Positions 43,689 to 53,189 of a stretch of 64,000 bases of DNA are shown here, in pieces; position 1 is the stretch's first letter; every line of letters begins with the position of its first letter. The DNA comes from an uncultured Bacteroidales bacterium. Its GTDB lineage: Bacteria > Bacteroidota > Bacteroidia > Bacteroidales > Muribaculaceae. A program made the translations under genes and the position numbers. Where the stretch lies: NCBI GenBank assembly GCA_902776955.1, contig CACYSG010000018.1, positions 1-64,000 on the forward strand. The letters run 5' to 3'. Under the pieces are notes generated by a model, which was given only the letters and a program-made list of their open reading frames with translations, searched no databases and had not been told where the DNA came from.

Positions 43689-44045
43689 TGTCCGGTAAAC
43701 ATCGTTCAAGATGAATCAGGCAGGGACATTTGTTTATGCGAGCGAAACACCCGGAGGGTGTCATCTGAGTAACCGGGGGTACCTGCTCATGAAACGAGCG
43801 AAGCGAGTGAAATGGCAGACCGTCAAGGGGGTCGCCTTCAGCGACATTCTTACTTACGTCCTTACCCGTGGTGATGCTGGCTCTCTCGCTCCGCTCGGTT
43901 GCCGGCATTACCACGGGCATTACTCAGAGGCTCGCCCGTTGGGCGAGAGCGGCCCCAAAGCAAGCCCCAAGGACAGTTGATGTCTATAGCCAACTATCAA
44001 TCAATGAATTAGAATAATCGAATAGACTTTTCCCCGGACCCTAAT
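43689..44045. repeat. Dispersed repeat, TGTCCGG family (long copy)
   Basis: Shares its ends and several blocks with 11123-11287 but has about 180 extra bases (43772-43951). That insert includes a hairpin CCCGTGGTGATGCTGGC/GCCGGCATTACCACGGG (43865-43917). The region 43305-44234 otherwise contains a GTAGGGCCTCGCCTTGGCGT copy (near 43600) and no gene. Confidence 0.75.
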
Positions 44046-44234
44046 ATTTTTTTTGATTTGGCTTCGCCGAGCTAAAGGTTCTCGCGCACAGCGCGATCAT
44101 TGTAAAAGAGACAATGGCTTTGCAACACCCTCTGTCTCCAGCGGTTATCCGTTGAGCCTGATAAACGACAGTGGCACGAAGCTACATGCTCCGCGCCACT
44201 GGTTTTGATGGTGCTGTCTGACAGCTACTGGCGG

Positions 44235-47200
44235 TTACAAGGTCAGAATCAAGTCGATGATGGCATTGATATCGGCAATGTTGATCTCGCCGTCATCGTT
44301 GTAGTCGGCACGTTTGATGGTGTCACTGTCGGCCGAGCCGCCCAGGATGATACTGATCAATGCGTTGATGTCGGCGATGTTGATCTCGTAATCGCCGTTC
44401 ACGTCACCGGGGAAGAACGGCGGCTCGGGAATGCCGGTGCTGATTTCACCGCACACGCCGTAGGCCTCAACGCCCTCGATGGCAAACGTCACGGTAGTCG
44501 ACATCGTGCCGTCGGCACTGGCCTTGGCGGGCAGGCACTTGATACCGCTCTTGTGCAATGGGTTCTCGGCATCCAGGGGAACGCTGTTGCGGATGGCCTC
44601 GGCATCGCTCGCGGGAGCGATATAGCTCCAGTAGATGTAGTTGCCGTCGCTGTTGATCTGGGCCACGTTAGCCAGCTCGCCGCTGTCCTCGGCACCCTCG
44701 ACCTTGACGGGAGAGTTGTCGATGAGTTCACAGTCGGCGATGCGCAGGCTCTCGTTGCCGGCAACATCGGCGCCGGTCTCCATATTCTCGATACGGTTCA
44801 GGGCGATGCGGTAGATGCCGGGAACGCAGCCATAGGGGTCGCTCTGCACTTGCATGTACAGGTAGCCGTTCTCATCGTCGAGATAGAAGGTCTTGATGAT
44901 GGCGTCCTTGAACAAGGCGTTGTAGTGCTTGGGCTTGCCTTGGCCGCCCTCGGGATAGATGTCGCTCTTCTTGAAGCGCAGCAGACACAGGCCGTTGAAC
45001 TTCTTGCTCATCCAGAAGATGCCGTGCTTGTCCTGGGTGAAGCCACCGGTGATGGAGCCCCAACTGATTTCGTCGTTGTAGTAGGGCAGCCACTGGTTCT
45101 GCAGCAGGAAGGGCTGCTGGCCATACAGGCCGGTGGTGTCGGCGTTCAGCTCGTGGATACCCACGTTGCGGTCGCTGATGTAGATCTTGTTCTCGTTCTT
45201 GTCGATGAACATGGTGAACGGGTCCTCACTGGGTGCGTAGCCCACATTGTTGAGCACGGTCACGCGGTAGAAGATGCCGTTGGTGTTGTTCACGTAGAAC
45301 AGCTCGCCGTCACCCAGCGGCTGGTTGGGATCCTGATAGATGAAACGCTGGCCTGCCACGGCGACATACACGCGGTTCTTGTAGTTCTGCAGCGTGAAGG
45401 CGTGCTGGCCGGCATTGAAGTTGGTGTTGACGATATTGCCGTTCTCGTCCTTGTACATCAGGCTGCCGTTGGTGGTGGCGAAGTACAGGCCCTTGGGGCA
45501 GCCCAGCGTGGAGCCCTCGCCCGAGATGCTCTCGTCGGCCACGATGTTCAGGTAACGCCACTGGTTGGCGCTCTTGAAGGCCTCAACCGAGCCGGGAGCC
45601 ACCTTGCAGATGACGTCTCCCTGGCTCTCGTTAAACACGCCTGCGGCCAGCGCCGGAGTGTTGACGTTGAGCACGCGCAGTTCCTTGATGGTGGCGGGAA
45701 CCGATCCAGGCTCCATGTAATTCACGTTGGCGGGAATTTCCATCGTCTCAAGGCTCGTGCAGCCCTCAAAGCAGTTGCGCATCATGTTGGTGGCGGTGCT
45801 GGGCAGCGTGACGCTGGTCAGATTGACGCACTGGGCGCACAGGCCCTGCGGAATCTCGTTGCGACCCTCACCGATGACGATTTCGCGCAAGGCCGAACCG
45901 GCAAACACGTTCTGGCCGACACTAACATTCTGGTTGAGTGTGTAGGCCTCGATGTCGCTGTAGGCAAAGCCGTAGTTGCCGATATTAGTCAGGGTGGGCA
46001 GGTCAACGCTCGTGAACGAGGCATAGGCCAAGCCGTAATTGTCGATGCTCGTCACGGTGGCGTTGCTGTAGCTCGTGCCGATATTGCCCTCGTGGGCGGT
46101 CACCAGCAGGCGGGTGCCGGTAGCGTTAAGCAGCACACCGTTGTTGAGTTGGAAACTCGTGTTACCCTCGGCGAGGGTGATGTTGGCAAGGGTGGGGATG
46201 GGAGCAAAGGCGCCTTGACCGATGCTGGTCACGCTGGCGGGAATGCTCACACCGGTCAACTGGGTACCGGCAAAGGCCTGGGTGCCGATGGCCGTCAATG
46301 CATCGGGCAGGACGATGGCGCCGGCGAGTTTGCTGTTCTCAAACGCGCTCTGGTTGATGGTCGTCAACGCGCTCGGGAAGGTGAAGCTTGTCAACCCCGT
46401 GTTATAGAACGCGGTGATGCCGATGCTCGTCACATCGTCACCCATCGTCACGTTCGTCAGGTTGCGGCAGCCGTTGAAGGTGCTCTGCTCAATCACGGTC
46501 ACGGCAGCGGGGATATCGATGCTGGTCAGCGAGGTGCAGCTGGCAAAGGCGCTGTTGCCGATGGCGTTCACCTTGTTGCCTTCCTCAAAGGTTACGGTCT
46601 GCAAGGCAGTGCAACCCTGGAAGGTGGTGCCCTGGATGGTAGTGGTCTCGCCGCCGATAACCAGCGTCTTCAGGCCGCCCATGTTGTGGAACGGCTGCTC
46701 GGCATTGGTATAGGCACTGGCATCGACGTTGCGGCCCATGTAGATGTATTCAATGCTCGACAGTGCCGTGCGGGCCTCGGCGCTTGCGCCAAAGGCGGTG
46801 ACCTTCATCACCACTGCTGCGGCATCGGGAGAGATAATCAGGCGCTTGAGGTTGGGGCAGTTGGCGAATTCTTCGCTGATAGGCTTGGTCCAACCGGGCC
46901 AGATGGTGACTTCTTCAAGATTGGTGCAGCCGTTGAACACACCGCTACCAACGCTGATTACCGTCGAGGGCAGGGGACTTTGCCTGAGGCTGGTACAGCC
47001 CTTGAAGGTGTTGCGTGCAATGGTCACACAGGTCGACGGCAGCGTTACGCTCGTCAGGTCCCGGCAGTCCAGGAACGAATTGGCGGCGGTGGCAACGACG
47101 GTGTACTCGACGCCCTCATAGGTGATCTTCTCGGGAATTACGATGTCTCCCGTGTAGAACGCCGTGTCGGCGGGCGTCGTGGCGGTCGCCTTGGTGATGG

Positions 47201-47360
47201 TGTACTTGGCGATGGTCGCCTCTTTCTTGGTGGCGTTGGTCGAGTAGTTGATGCCGTCAACGGTGATGCTGGCGGCATGCACTGCGGTCACAGTGGCTAG
47301 GGCGCACACGGCCACAAGCAAGCGGCGCAGCATTGTCTTGTGAGTAAAAAGTTGTTTCAT
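44235..47360 (-). CDS. Large BspA-like LRR protein with dockerin-like tail
   Basis: 1041 residues, exported (signal peptide RRLLVAVCALATVTAVHA). The first ~550 residues are LRR_5 units (LTSVTLPSTCVTIARNTFKGC and similar). A ~350-residue domain without LRRs follows (GSTLGCPKGLYFATTNGSLM and so on, possibly beta-propeller-like, with DKNENKIYISDRNV). The C-terminal ~57 residues are a dockerin-like pair (GDVNGDYEINIADI, DYNDDGEINIADI). The non-LRR domain is not recognised. No terminator is clear on its 3' side. Confidence 0.88.
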   Translation of the reverse strand: MKQLFTHKTMLRRLLVAVCALATVTAVHAASITVDGINYSTNATKKEATIAKYTITKATATTPADTAFYTGDIVIPEKITYEGVEYTVVATAANSFLDCRDLTSVTLPSTCVTIARNTFKGCTSLRQSPLPSTVISVGSGVFNGCTNLEEVTIWPGWTKPISEEFANCPNLKRLIISPDAAAVVMKVTAFGASAEARTALSSIEYIYMGRNVDASAYTNAEQPFHNMGGLKTLVIGGETTTIQGTTFQGCTALQTVTFEEGNKVNAIGNSAFASCTSLTSIDIPAAVTVIEQSTFNGCRNLTNVTMGDDVTSIGITAFYNTGLTSFTFPSALTTINQSAFENSKLAGAIVLPDALTAIGTQAFAGTQLTGVSIPASVTSIGQGAFAPIPTLANITLAEGNTSFQLNNGVLLNATGTRLLVTAHEGNIGTSYSNATVTSIDNYGLAYASFTSVDLPTLTNIGNYGFAYSDIEAYTLNQNVSVGQNVFAGSALREIVIGEGRNEIPQGLCAQCVNLTSVTLPSTATNMMRNCFEGCTSLETMEIPANVNYMEPGSVPATIKELRVLNVNTPALAAGVFNESQGDVICKVAPGSVEAFKSANQWRYLNIVADESISGEGSTLGCPKGLYFATTNGSLMYKDENGNIVNTNFNAGQHAFTLQNYKNRVYVAVAGQRFIYQDPNQPLGDGELFYVNNTNGIFYRVTVLNNVGYAPSEDPFTMFIDKNENKIYISDRNVGIHELNADTTGLYGQQPFLLQNQWLPYYNDEISWGSITGGFTQDKHGIFWMSKKFNGLCLLRFKKSDIYPEGGQGKPKHYNALFKDAIIKTFYLDDENGYLYMQVQSDPYGCVPGIYRIALNRIENMETGADVAGNESLRIADCELIDNSPVKVEGAEDSGELANVAQINSDGNYIYWSYIAPASDAEAIRNSVPLDAENPLHKSGIKCLPAKASADGTMSTTVTFAIEGVEAYGVCGEISTGIPEPPFFPGDVNGDYEINIADINALISIILGGSADSDTIKRADYNDDGEINIADINAIIDLILTL

Positions 47361-47508
47361 AAGCTATTACTGTTATTGGTTATTAATTGAGTTATATCCT
47401 TGATTCTGTCAGTTGGTTGGATGGCACGGTGGCCCAATTTCAAACCACAAATATAATCAAAAATTCATTTATTCCACATCAGAGCCTCTTTTTTTTGTCT
47501 CGTCAGGG

Positions 47509-47541
47509 AAAAAACAACCGCGACTCGGTAGGGAGCCGCGG
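47509..47541 (-). terminator. Terminator after the HU gene
   Basis: In gene direction CCGCGGCTC...GAGTCGCGG is followed by TTGTTTTTT. The other strand also has a T-run, so it may work both ways. Confidence 0.75.
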
Positions 47542-47574
47542 CGTTTTTCTAAATTTCGAACAAGCTATTGCTTA

Positions 47575-47847
47575 TTACTTAACCATCTCGGCCAGCTCAG
47601 CACCGGCTTTGAATTTAACGACCTTCTTTGCGGGAATGGTGATCTTGGCCTTGGTAGCGGGATTGATACCCTCGCGAGCATCCTTCTTAACTACCTGGAA
47701 GGTACCGAAGCCGATAAGAGCGACCTTGTCGCCGTTCTTCAGTGCGCCGCCAACGGCCTCAAGAGCTGCCTCGAGAGCAGCCTTAGCCTGAACCTTGGTA
47801 AGATTAGCTTTTTCAGCGATTGCTTGTACTAATTCAGTCTTGTTCAT
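47575..47847 (-). CDS. HU family DNA-binding protein
   Basis: A 90-residue histone-like protein that binds and bends DNA. MNKTELVQAIAEKANLTKVQ is the classic N-terminus, and GFGTFQVVKKDAREGINPAT the DNA-binding arm region. The promoter is a near-perfect Bacteroidetes consensus and a terminator lies at 47509-47541. It is the canonical single-domain HU. Confidence 0.95.
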   Translation of the reverse strand: MNKTELVQAIAEKANLTKVQAKAALEAALEAVGGALKNGDKVALIGFGTFQVVKKDAREGINPATKAKITIPAKKVVKFKAGAELAEMVK

Positions 47848-47906
47848 AGTGTACGTTTTTAATAAAATTAGTGATGTGAATAAAATGAATAGTTGTTTTG
47901 TATGCG

Positions 47907-47937
47907 CAAATATAAGTAAAACAACGATTTCAGCAAA
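47907..47937 (-). promoter_or_regulatory. Bacteroidetes-type promoter for HU
   Basis: In gene direction TTTG, 19 bases, TATATTTG. The leader is about 60 bases. Confidence 0.85.
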
Positions 47938-48029
47938 AAAAAATCAAAAAAAATTGACTCCGAAGGTCAAAAAATGACGATTTTTGGCTTTTTTAATCAC
48001 AAAATAGCTGAAAATAGGGACTTTTTCTC

Positions 48030-48037
48030 TACTTTTG
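48030..48037 (+). promoter_or_regulatory. Possible -7 box for the rhomboid genes
   Basis: TACTTTTG, matching TAnnTTTG, 22 bases before ATG 48060. The -33 box is unclear. Confidence 0.45.
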
Positions 48038-48059
48038 TGCCATTAAAAACTAAGTTCTT

Positions 48060-48707
48060 ATGCAGAGCGAGAATCGATCATTTATTAACATTATACCTCC
48101 TGTTACCAGACACCTGCTCATTATCAATGTAATCGTGTGGCTGGCGACTGTTGTGCTGCGTCGTTACGATATCTATCTCGAACGCTGGTTGGCTTTGTTC
48201 TTCTGGCAAGACAGTTATTTTAACGTGGCACAGCCGTTCACCTATATGTTCATGCACGATGCCCACAGCTTCGTCCACATCTTCTTCAACATGTTCTCGT
48301 TGTGGATGTTTGGCGGACTACTGGAAAGGGTAATGGGGTCGAAGCGCTATCTGATTTATTATATCGTGTGCGGACTCGGTGCGGCATTGGTTCAGGAATT
48401 GATGTGGCAGTTCTCGCTACAAGAGATTGTACCCACGGTGGGCGCCTCGGGTGCCGTGTTCGGCATCCTGCTGGCCTTCGGTATGATTTTCCCCAATATG
48501 CCGATGTATATCTTCTTCATCCCCGTGCCCATCAAGGCCAAGTGGGTGGTCATCGGTTACGGCCTGTTGGAACTCTACTTCGGCATCTCGGGCAACCAGC
48601 CTGGTGTGGCCCATTTTGCTCACCTCGGTGGCATGTTGGCAGGTATCATCATGATGATGTACTGGAGGCACAATGGTACGTTGAAGCGCGGTAATGGCTA
48701 TTATTGA
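48060..48707 (+). CDS. Rhomboid family intramembrane serine protease
   Basis: A 215-residue protein with about six transmembrane segments. The catalytic Ser is in TVGASGAVFGI (near 129) and the His in AHFAHLGGMLAG (near 185), the GxSG/H dyad. Loop residues HSFVHIFFNMFSLWMFG fit the family's HxxxN in the second helix. It cleaves membrane proteins near the outer face; substrates unknown. It overlaps the next gene by 14 bases. Confidence 0.94.
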   Translation: MQSENRSFINIIPPVTRHLLIINVIVWLATVVLRRYDIYLERWLALFFWQDSYFNVAQPFTYMFMHDAHSFVHIFFNMFSLWMFGGLLERVMGSKRYLIYYIVCGLGAALVQELMWQFSLQEIVPTVGASGAVFGILLAFGMIFPNMPMYIFFIPVPIKAKWVVIGYGLLELYFGISGNQPGVAHFAHLGGMLAGIIMMMYWRHNGTLKRGNGYY

Positions 48708-49602
48708 CGATATCAAGTTTGCCTATCGACGGGGGTCGATGTTGATGCGCTTCATTTTCATCAACATCGCCGTGTGTGTCATCCTGCATCTGGCAACGCT
48801 AGTAGCATGGATGATTACCGGCGACCAGGCAGCCGTCTTGCAGTGGGTGGAGTTGCCCAGCGACCTCTCGTTGCTCATCAGGCGTCCGTGGACCCTGGTG
48901 ACCTACATGTTCTCCCACTATGCCTTGCTGCACATCCTCTTCAACATGTTGTGGCTCTACTGGCTGGGGCGCATCTTCATGGAGTACTTCTCGCCCAAGC
49001 AGTTGACAGGCGTTTACCTGCTTGGCGGATGGGGTGGGGCACTGCTCTTCCTCCTGGCCTATAACCTGATGCCTAGCCTTGCTGGCGGCAGCGTGTTCCT
49101 CATCGGGGCGTCGGCTTCGGTACTGGCGGTGATAGTCGCGACAGCGGTCTATGCTCCCGACTACAAAATCGGCCTCTTGTTCTTGGGCGAGGTGGCCATC
49201 AAGTGGGTGGCGATCGTCACGGTGGCCATTTACCTGATTGGCATGGAGACGGGTAACATCGGTGGCAATATCGCTCACATCGGTGGCGCGCTGGTCGGTG
49301 CATGGTTCGCACTGCGCATCAAGCGCGGACGGGACATCACGCGCCCCCTCAACGCCGTGCTCGACGCCGTGGTCGGCATTTTCAACGGCCGCTCGTTTTC
49401 ATGGCCCGCTGCACGCCGTGGCAACAAGGCCCGGCCTCAACAGACAACCACTCAACAACGTCAACAACCCTCCCGCTTTGACACCGTCAGCGAGGAGGAA
49501 CTAGATAGGGTTTTAAAGAAAATCAAGGATGCGGGATATGATGCCCTCACCGATGCCGAGCGCGACATGCTCTTCAAGGCATCACGACGCCGCTACCCTT
49601 AA
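48694..49602 (+). CDS. Second rhomboid-like protein with a C-terminal cytoplasmic domain
   Basis: 302 residues, starting MAIIDDIKFAYRRGSMLMRF inside the end of the first rhomboid gene. Six transmembrane segments. The catalytic block reads FLIGASASVLAVIVA: GxS is kept but the residue after Ser is Ala, unlike the GASG of the neighbour. The His is in GNIAHIGGALVG (near 194). The C-terminal ~70 residues are soluble, ending FDTVSEEELDRVLKKIKDAG, a domain found on some Bacteroidetes rhomboids. Probably active, with unknown substrate, and coupled in translation to the first. Confidence 0.9.
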   Translation: MAIIDDIKFAYRRGSMLMRFIFINIAVCVILHLATLVAWMITGDQAAVLQWVELPSDLSLLIRRPWTLVTYMFSHYALLHILFNMLWLYWLGRIFMEYFSPKQLTGVYLLGGWGGALLFLLAYNLMPSLAGGSVFLIGASASVLAVIVATAVYAPDYKIGLLFLGEVAIKWVAIVTVAIYLIGMETGNIGGNIAHIGGALVGAWFALRIKRGRDITRPLNAVLDAVVGIFNGRSFSWPAARRGNKARPQQTTTQQRQQPSRFDTVSEEELDRVLKKIKDAGYDALTDAERDMLFKASRRRYP

Positions 49603-49634
49603 ATCAATCGTTAAATGAAAAATTGATAGAGTAA

Positions 49635-50816
49635 ATGGCTCGTTCAACTTATGATAGGAATTATGGGGGTCGCACCTACAGGCGCAGGAGGAAGCGCCGC
49701 AGTTGGTGGTTCGAGATATTGGCCGCAGTGTTTGCCGCCATCTTGTTACTTTGTGCCTATGCCGGAATAATCAACCCCAGCAGTTTCTTCCCGGCACCGT
49801 TCCTCACATTGGCCTACGTGCCGATGCTCTTCCTCTTGATAGCCTTACTTGTTATCGCCATGCTGTGCCGGCGCTGGACGGCTGTGCTCACCCTCGTCGT
49901 GGCGTTTGTGTTCACACTGCCCATCTTCAGGTTCTATGTGCCGCTCAACAGCCCCGAGAATGCACCTCCCATGCCCGCCGACACCACCTTGCAATTCAAG
50001 GTGATGACCTATAACGTCTTGTCGTTCAACCGCGATGACCCCATGGTGGGCGATTCGCCCTCGGCGACGATGAAACTCATCCTGGACAACAACCCCGACG
50101 TGGTGCTGTTGCAGGAAGGGATCCCCAGTGGTTTGACCTGGGAGGATGTTCCCACCATCAAACCCTATATCAACGAGGTCAACGCCAGGTATCCCTATTG
50201 CTACTTTGGCGTCGAGGGACTCAGCATCATGTCTAAGATACCCTTCACGGCAAGCTCTATCGGCGAGCCGCGCCACATGCGTTCGGTACTGGGCTTCAAC
50301 AGGAACCAGACGTCCTATCTCGCCCGTGCCTATGACCTCAAGATGCCATCGGGCAAGCAACTCAGGCTGCTGGACTTCAGGTTACAATCCTATCATCTGA
50401 GCTTCGGCAAGAATCCCAGCGTGCGCATTTCGCCCGATGTAAAGCCCGCTCCGCTGGAGCGCATGCGACGCTCTTTCAACTTGCGTAATGAGGATGCCAT
50501 GACCCTGCGACGGGCCATTGACGCATCCCCCGACAACCTCATAGTCTGTGGTGACATGAACGATGTGCCCTCGTCACACGTCTACCGCGTCATCCGCGGT
50601 GACGACCTGCATGATGCATGGGTCGAGGTGGGCAACGGATACGCCCACACGTTCAACAGCCACCACCTGTCCTATCGCATCGACCACATCCTTTATCGCG
50701 GGGCCATCACTGCCGTTGCGGCCCAGCGTCCTAAGGGGGGCGACAGCGACCACTACCCGTTGATGGTCACCTTTGACATCGACGTGGATAAACAAGCCGA
50801 GAAAAATGATGAATAA
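49635..50816 (+). CDS. Membrane-anchored endonuclease/exonuclease/phosphatase family protein
   Basis: 393 residues. Three hydrophobic segments occupy the N-terminal ~100 residues (EILAAVFAAILLLCAYAGI and others), followed by an EEP domain. The fold's motifs are visible: MTYNVLSF (Asn of motif 1), DVVLLQEG (catalytic metal Glu), VCGDMNDVPSS and DSDHYPLMVTF (Asp-His at the end). EEP enzymes cleave phosphodiester or phosphate bonds in DNA, sphingolipids, phosphoinositides or others; the substrate cannot be told. It starts 32 bases after the rhomboid pair, likely one operon. Confidence 0.9.
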   Translation: MARSTYDRNYGGRTYRRRRKRRSWWFEILAAVFAAILLLCAYAGIINPSSFFPAPFLTLAYVPMLFLLIALLVIAMLCRRWTAVLTLVVAFVFTLPIFRFYVPLNSPENAPPMPADTTLQFKVMTYNVLSFNRDDPMVGDSPSATMKLILDNNPDVVLLQEGIPSGLTWEDVPTIKPYINEVNARYPYCYFGVEGLSIMSKIPFTASSIGEPRHMRSVLGFNRNQTSYLARAYDLKMPSGKQLRLLDFRLQSYHLSFGKNPSVRISPDVKPAPLERMRRSFNLRNEDAMTLRRAIDASPDNLIVCGDMNDVPSSHVYRVIRGDDLHDAWVEVGNGYAHTFNSHHLSYRIDHILYRGAITAVAAQRPKGGDSDHYPLMVTFDIDVDKQAEKNDE

Positions 50817-50857
50817 ACAATATTAACCAGTAATTAAAAAATAACCAGTTAACTGAA

Positions 50858-52984
50858 ATGAAGAAAGTTTTATTAACCGTCCTTGCTCTGGCCGCCATTA
50901 CGCTGGTGGGCTGTAAGGACAACAACGAATCAACCGAGAACAATCCGTTTATGTCGGAGTACGCTAACGAGTACGGCATCCCGCCGTTTGACAAGATTAC
51001 CTATGCTCACTACAAACCCGCAGTCGAGGCCGGTATTGAGCAGCAGAACGCCGAGATTGATTCCATCATCAAGAACACGGCAGAGCCTAATTTCGAGAAC
51101 ACCATCCTGGCTCTGGACAACAGTGGCGAAATCCTGAGCAAGGTGGGCGGTGTGTTGTTTGCCCTGAGTGAGAGTGACAACACCAAGGAGATGCAGAAAG
51201 TCTCTGAGGAACTGCTGCCCATGCTCACTGCACAGAGCGACGCGATGTATATGAACGACAGCCTGTTCGCCAAGGTGAAGGCTGTCTATGACAACGCCGA
51301 CAAACTTGGCATGGATCCCATCCAGAAGCGCCTCACCGAGAAGTATTACAAGAAGTTTGTCCGCAACGGTGCTCTCCTCACCCCTGCCCAGAAGGACAGC
51401 CTCAAGAACATCAACCAGAAGCTTGGTGATTTCCAACTTAAGTTCGGTAACAACATCCAGCATGACCTGAGCGAATGCATCTTCTACGTTGACAACAAGG
51501 ACGAGCTCAAGGGCCTCTCTCAGGACATTATCGACAATGCCGCCAAGCTCGCTGCCGACAAGGGCAAGAAGGGCCAGTGGGCCTTCAATGCCATCGCCGC
51601 AACCCGCCTCCCCGTGCTGACCTATGCCGATAGCCGCGACTTGCGCCGCAAGATGTATGAGACCTACACCTCCACCGCCAACCATGGTGATGAGTATGAC
51701 AACAGCGAGAACATCCGCAACATCCTCATGCTGCGTCAGCAGAAGGCCAACCTGCTCGGTTTCAAGACCTTTGCCGACTATGCTACCGATCCCTACATGG
51801 CCAAGACGCCGCAGGCTGCCGAGAATCTGCTCATGCAACTCTGGCGCCCCGCTATCAAGAAGGTTGACGAGGAGGTTGCCGACATGCAGGCTTATGCTGC
51901 CGCTCACGGCGACACCGCCAAGATTGAGGCTTGCGACTATTACTACTATGCCGAGAAGGTGAAGAAGGAGAAATTCAACTTCAGTGAGGACGACGTGCGC
52001 CCCTATTTCGCCCTTGACAGCGTGGTCAAGAACGGTATCTTCTTTGCCGCTAACAAGCTCTATGGCCTCACCTTCGAGGAACTGCCTGATGCACCCAAGT
52101 ACAATCCCGAGGTCAAGGTCTATGACGTCAAGGATGCCGAGGGCAAGCACCTCGCCATCTTCATGACCGACTACCTTCCTCGTGACGTGAAGGCTCCCGG
52201 CGCATGGATGAATGCCATGCAGGAGGCCTACAACTATGGCGGTAAGAACATTCGTCCCATTATCTATAATGTGGGCAACATGGCTCGTCCCTCGGGCGAC
52301 ACTCCCTCGCTGCTCACCTGGGATGATGTGCAGACCGTCTTCCACGAGTTCGGACACGCCCTCCACGGCATGTTGACCCGCGTGCAGTATCGTGGCCTGG
52401 CTGGTACCAACACCGACCGCGACATCGTCGAGATGCCCTCACAGATCAACGAGCACTGGGCATTTGAGCCTGAGGTGCTCAAGAACTATGCCCATCACTA
52501 CAAGACTGGTGAGGTGATCCCCGACACCCTCGTGCAGAAGCTCAACGAGAGCGCCCAGTTCAACATGGGCTTCATGACCACCGAGCTCGTTGGCGCCGCC
52601 CTCATGGACCTGTACTGGCACAAGAAGGCTTGGACCCCCGAGGAGGTGAAGACCATCGACGTGAAAGCCTTTGAGCAGGACGTGAAGACCCAGCTCAACA
52701 TGCCCGCACTCGTCGAGTTCCGCTATCGCAGCCCCTACTTCAAGCATGTCTTCGCCAGCGACGAGTATGCTTGCGGTTACTACACCTACCTGTGGGCTCA
52801 GGTACTCGAGGCCGACGGTTATCTGCCCTTCGAGAAAGCCGGTTGCTTCGACAAGGCTACTGCCGACGCTTTCAAGAAACTTCTTGAGTCGGGCGACACC
52901 ATGGATCCCATGGACCTCTACAAGCAGTACCGTGGCCAGGCGCCCACCGTTGACGCCCTGCTCCGCAACCGCGGCCTGAAGTAA
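50858..52984 (+). CDS. M3 family metallopeptidase lipoprotein (Dcp-like)
   Basis: A 708-residue peptidyl-dipeptidase-like enzyme. The lipobox is AAITLVGCKD (Cys at 19-20). The zinc site is FHEFGHALHGML (HExxH near 495), with the third ligand Glu in the following helix (VEMPSQINEHW). The C-terminal FGHxxxG and YRSPYFKHVFASDEYACGYY blocks fit Dcp of the M3 family. It removes dipeptides from the C-termini of peptides in the periplasm. It starts 41 bases after the EEP gene and ends with a strong terminator. Confidence 0.94.
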   Translation: MKKVLLTVLALAAITLVGCKDNNESTENNPFMSEYANEYGIPPFDKITYAHYKPAVEAGIEQQNAEIDSIIKNTAEPNFENTILALDNSGEILSKVGGVLFALSESDNTKEMQKVSEELLPMLTAQSDAMYMNDSLFAKVKAVYDNADKLGMDPIQKRLTEKYYKKFVRNGALLTPAQKDSLKNINQKLGDFQLKFGNNIQHDLSECIFYVDNKDELKGLSQDIIDNAAKLAADKGKKGQWAFNAIAATRLPVLTYADSRDLRRKMYETYTSTANHGDEYDNSENIRNILMLRQQKANLLGFKTFADYATDPYMAKTPQAAENLLMQLWRPAIKKVDEEVADMQAYAAAHGDTAKIEACDYYYYAEKVKKEKFNFSEDDVRPYFALDSVVKNGIFFAANKLYGLTFEELPDAPKYNPEVKVYDVKDAEGKHLAIFMTDYLPRDVKAPGAWMNAMQEAYNYGGKNIRPIIYNVGNMARPSGDTPSLLTWDDVQTVFHEFGHALHGMLTRVQYRGLAGTNTDRDIVEMPSQINEHWAFEPEVLKNYAHHYKTGEVIPDTLVQKLNESAQFNMGFMTTELVGAALMDLYWHKKAWTPEEVKTIDVKAFEQDVKTQLNMPALVEFRYRSPYFKHVFASDEYACGYYTYLWAQVLEADGYLPFEKAGCFDKATADAFKKLLESGDTMDPMDLYKQYRGQAPTVDALLRNRGLK

Positions 52985-53038
52985 GAAATATGGTAATGCG
53001 TGGTGTATAAAACCACGCCCCACATTCACCCTACTATT

Positions 53039-53073
53039 ATCGGGAGCCTGCTCACAATCGGCAGGCTCCCGAT
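53039..53073 (+). terminator. Terminator after the M3 peptidase gene
   Basis: ATCGGGAGCCTGC/GCAGGCTCCCGAT, a 13-base perfect stem, then AACTGTTTT. Confidence 0.8.
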
Positions 53074-53189
53074 AACTGTTTTACAGTTTTTCATCCCTCA
53101 CTTTCTTCGCTCCCATTGATAATCCAAGTTTAATAACAATAAAGCATTGATAATGATAAAGTATTGATAATCAATACTTCTAGTCTGTA

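Noticed and set aside
43639..43980. Two overlapping frames on opposite strands at 43.6-44.0 kb
   Set aside because: They lie within the dispersed repeat, are not open in the shorter copy at 11 kb, and lack any recognisable motif.
44205..47300. Long plus-strand frame of about 1030 codons opposite the LRR-dockerin gene
   Set aside because: It is the antisense of a GC-rich repeat protein with Val/Asp/Gly-rich, domain-free sequence and no signal peptide. The minus-strand protein has all expected features.
50930..52366. Long minus-strand frame opposite the M3 peptidase gene
   Set aside because: It mirrors the coding bias of the real gene. The plus strand holds the zinc site and lipobox.
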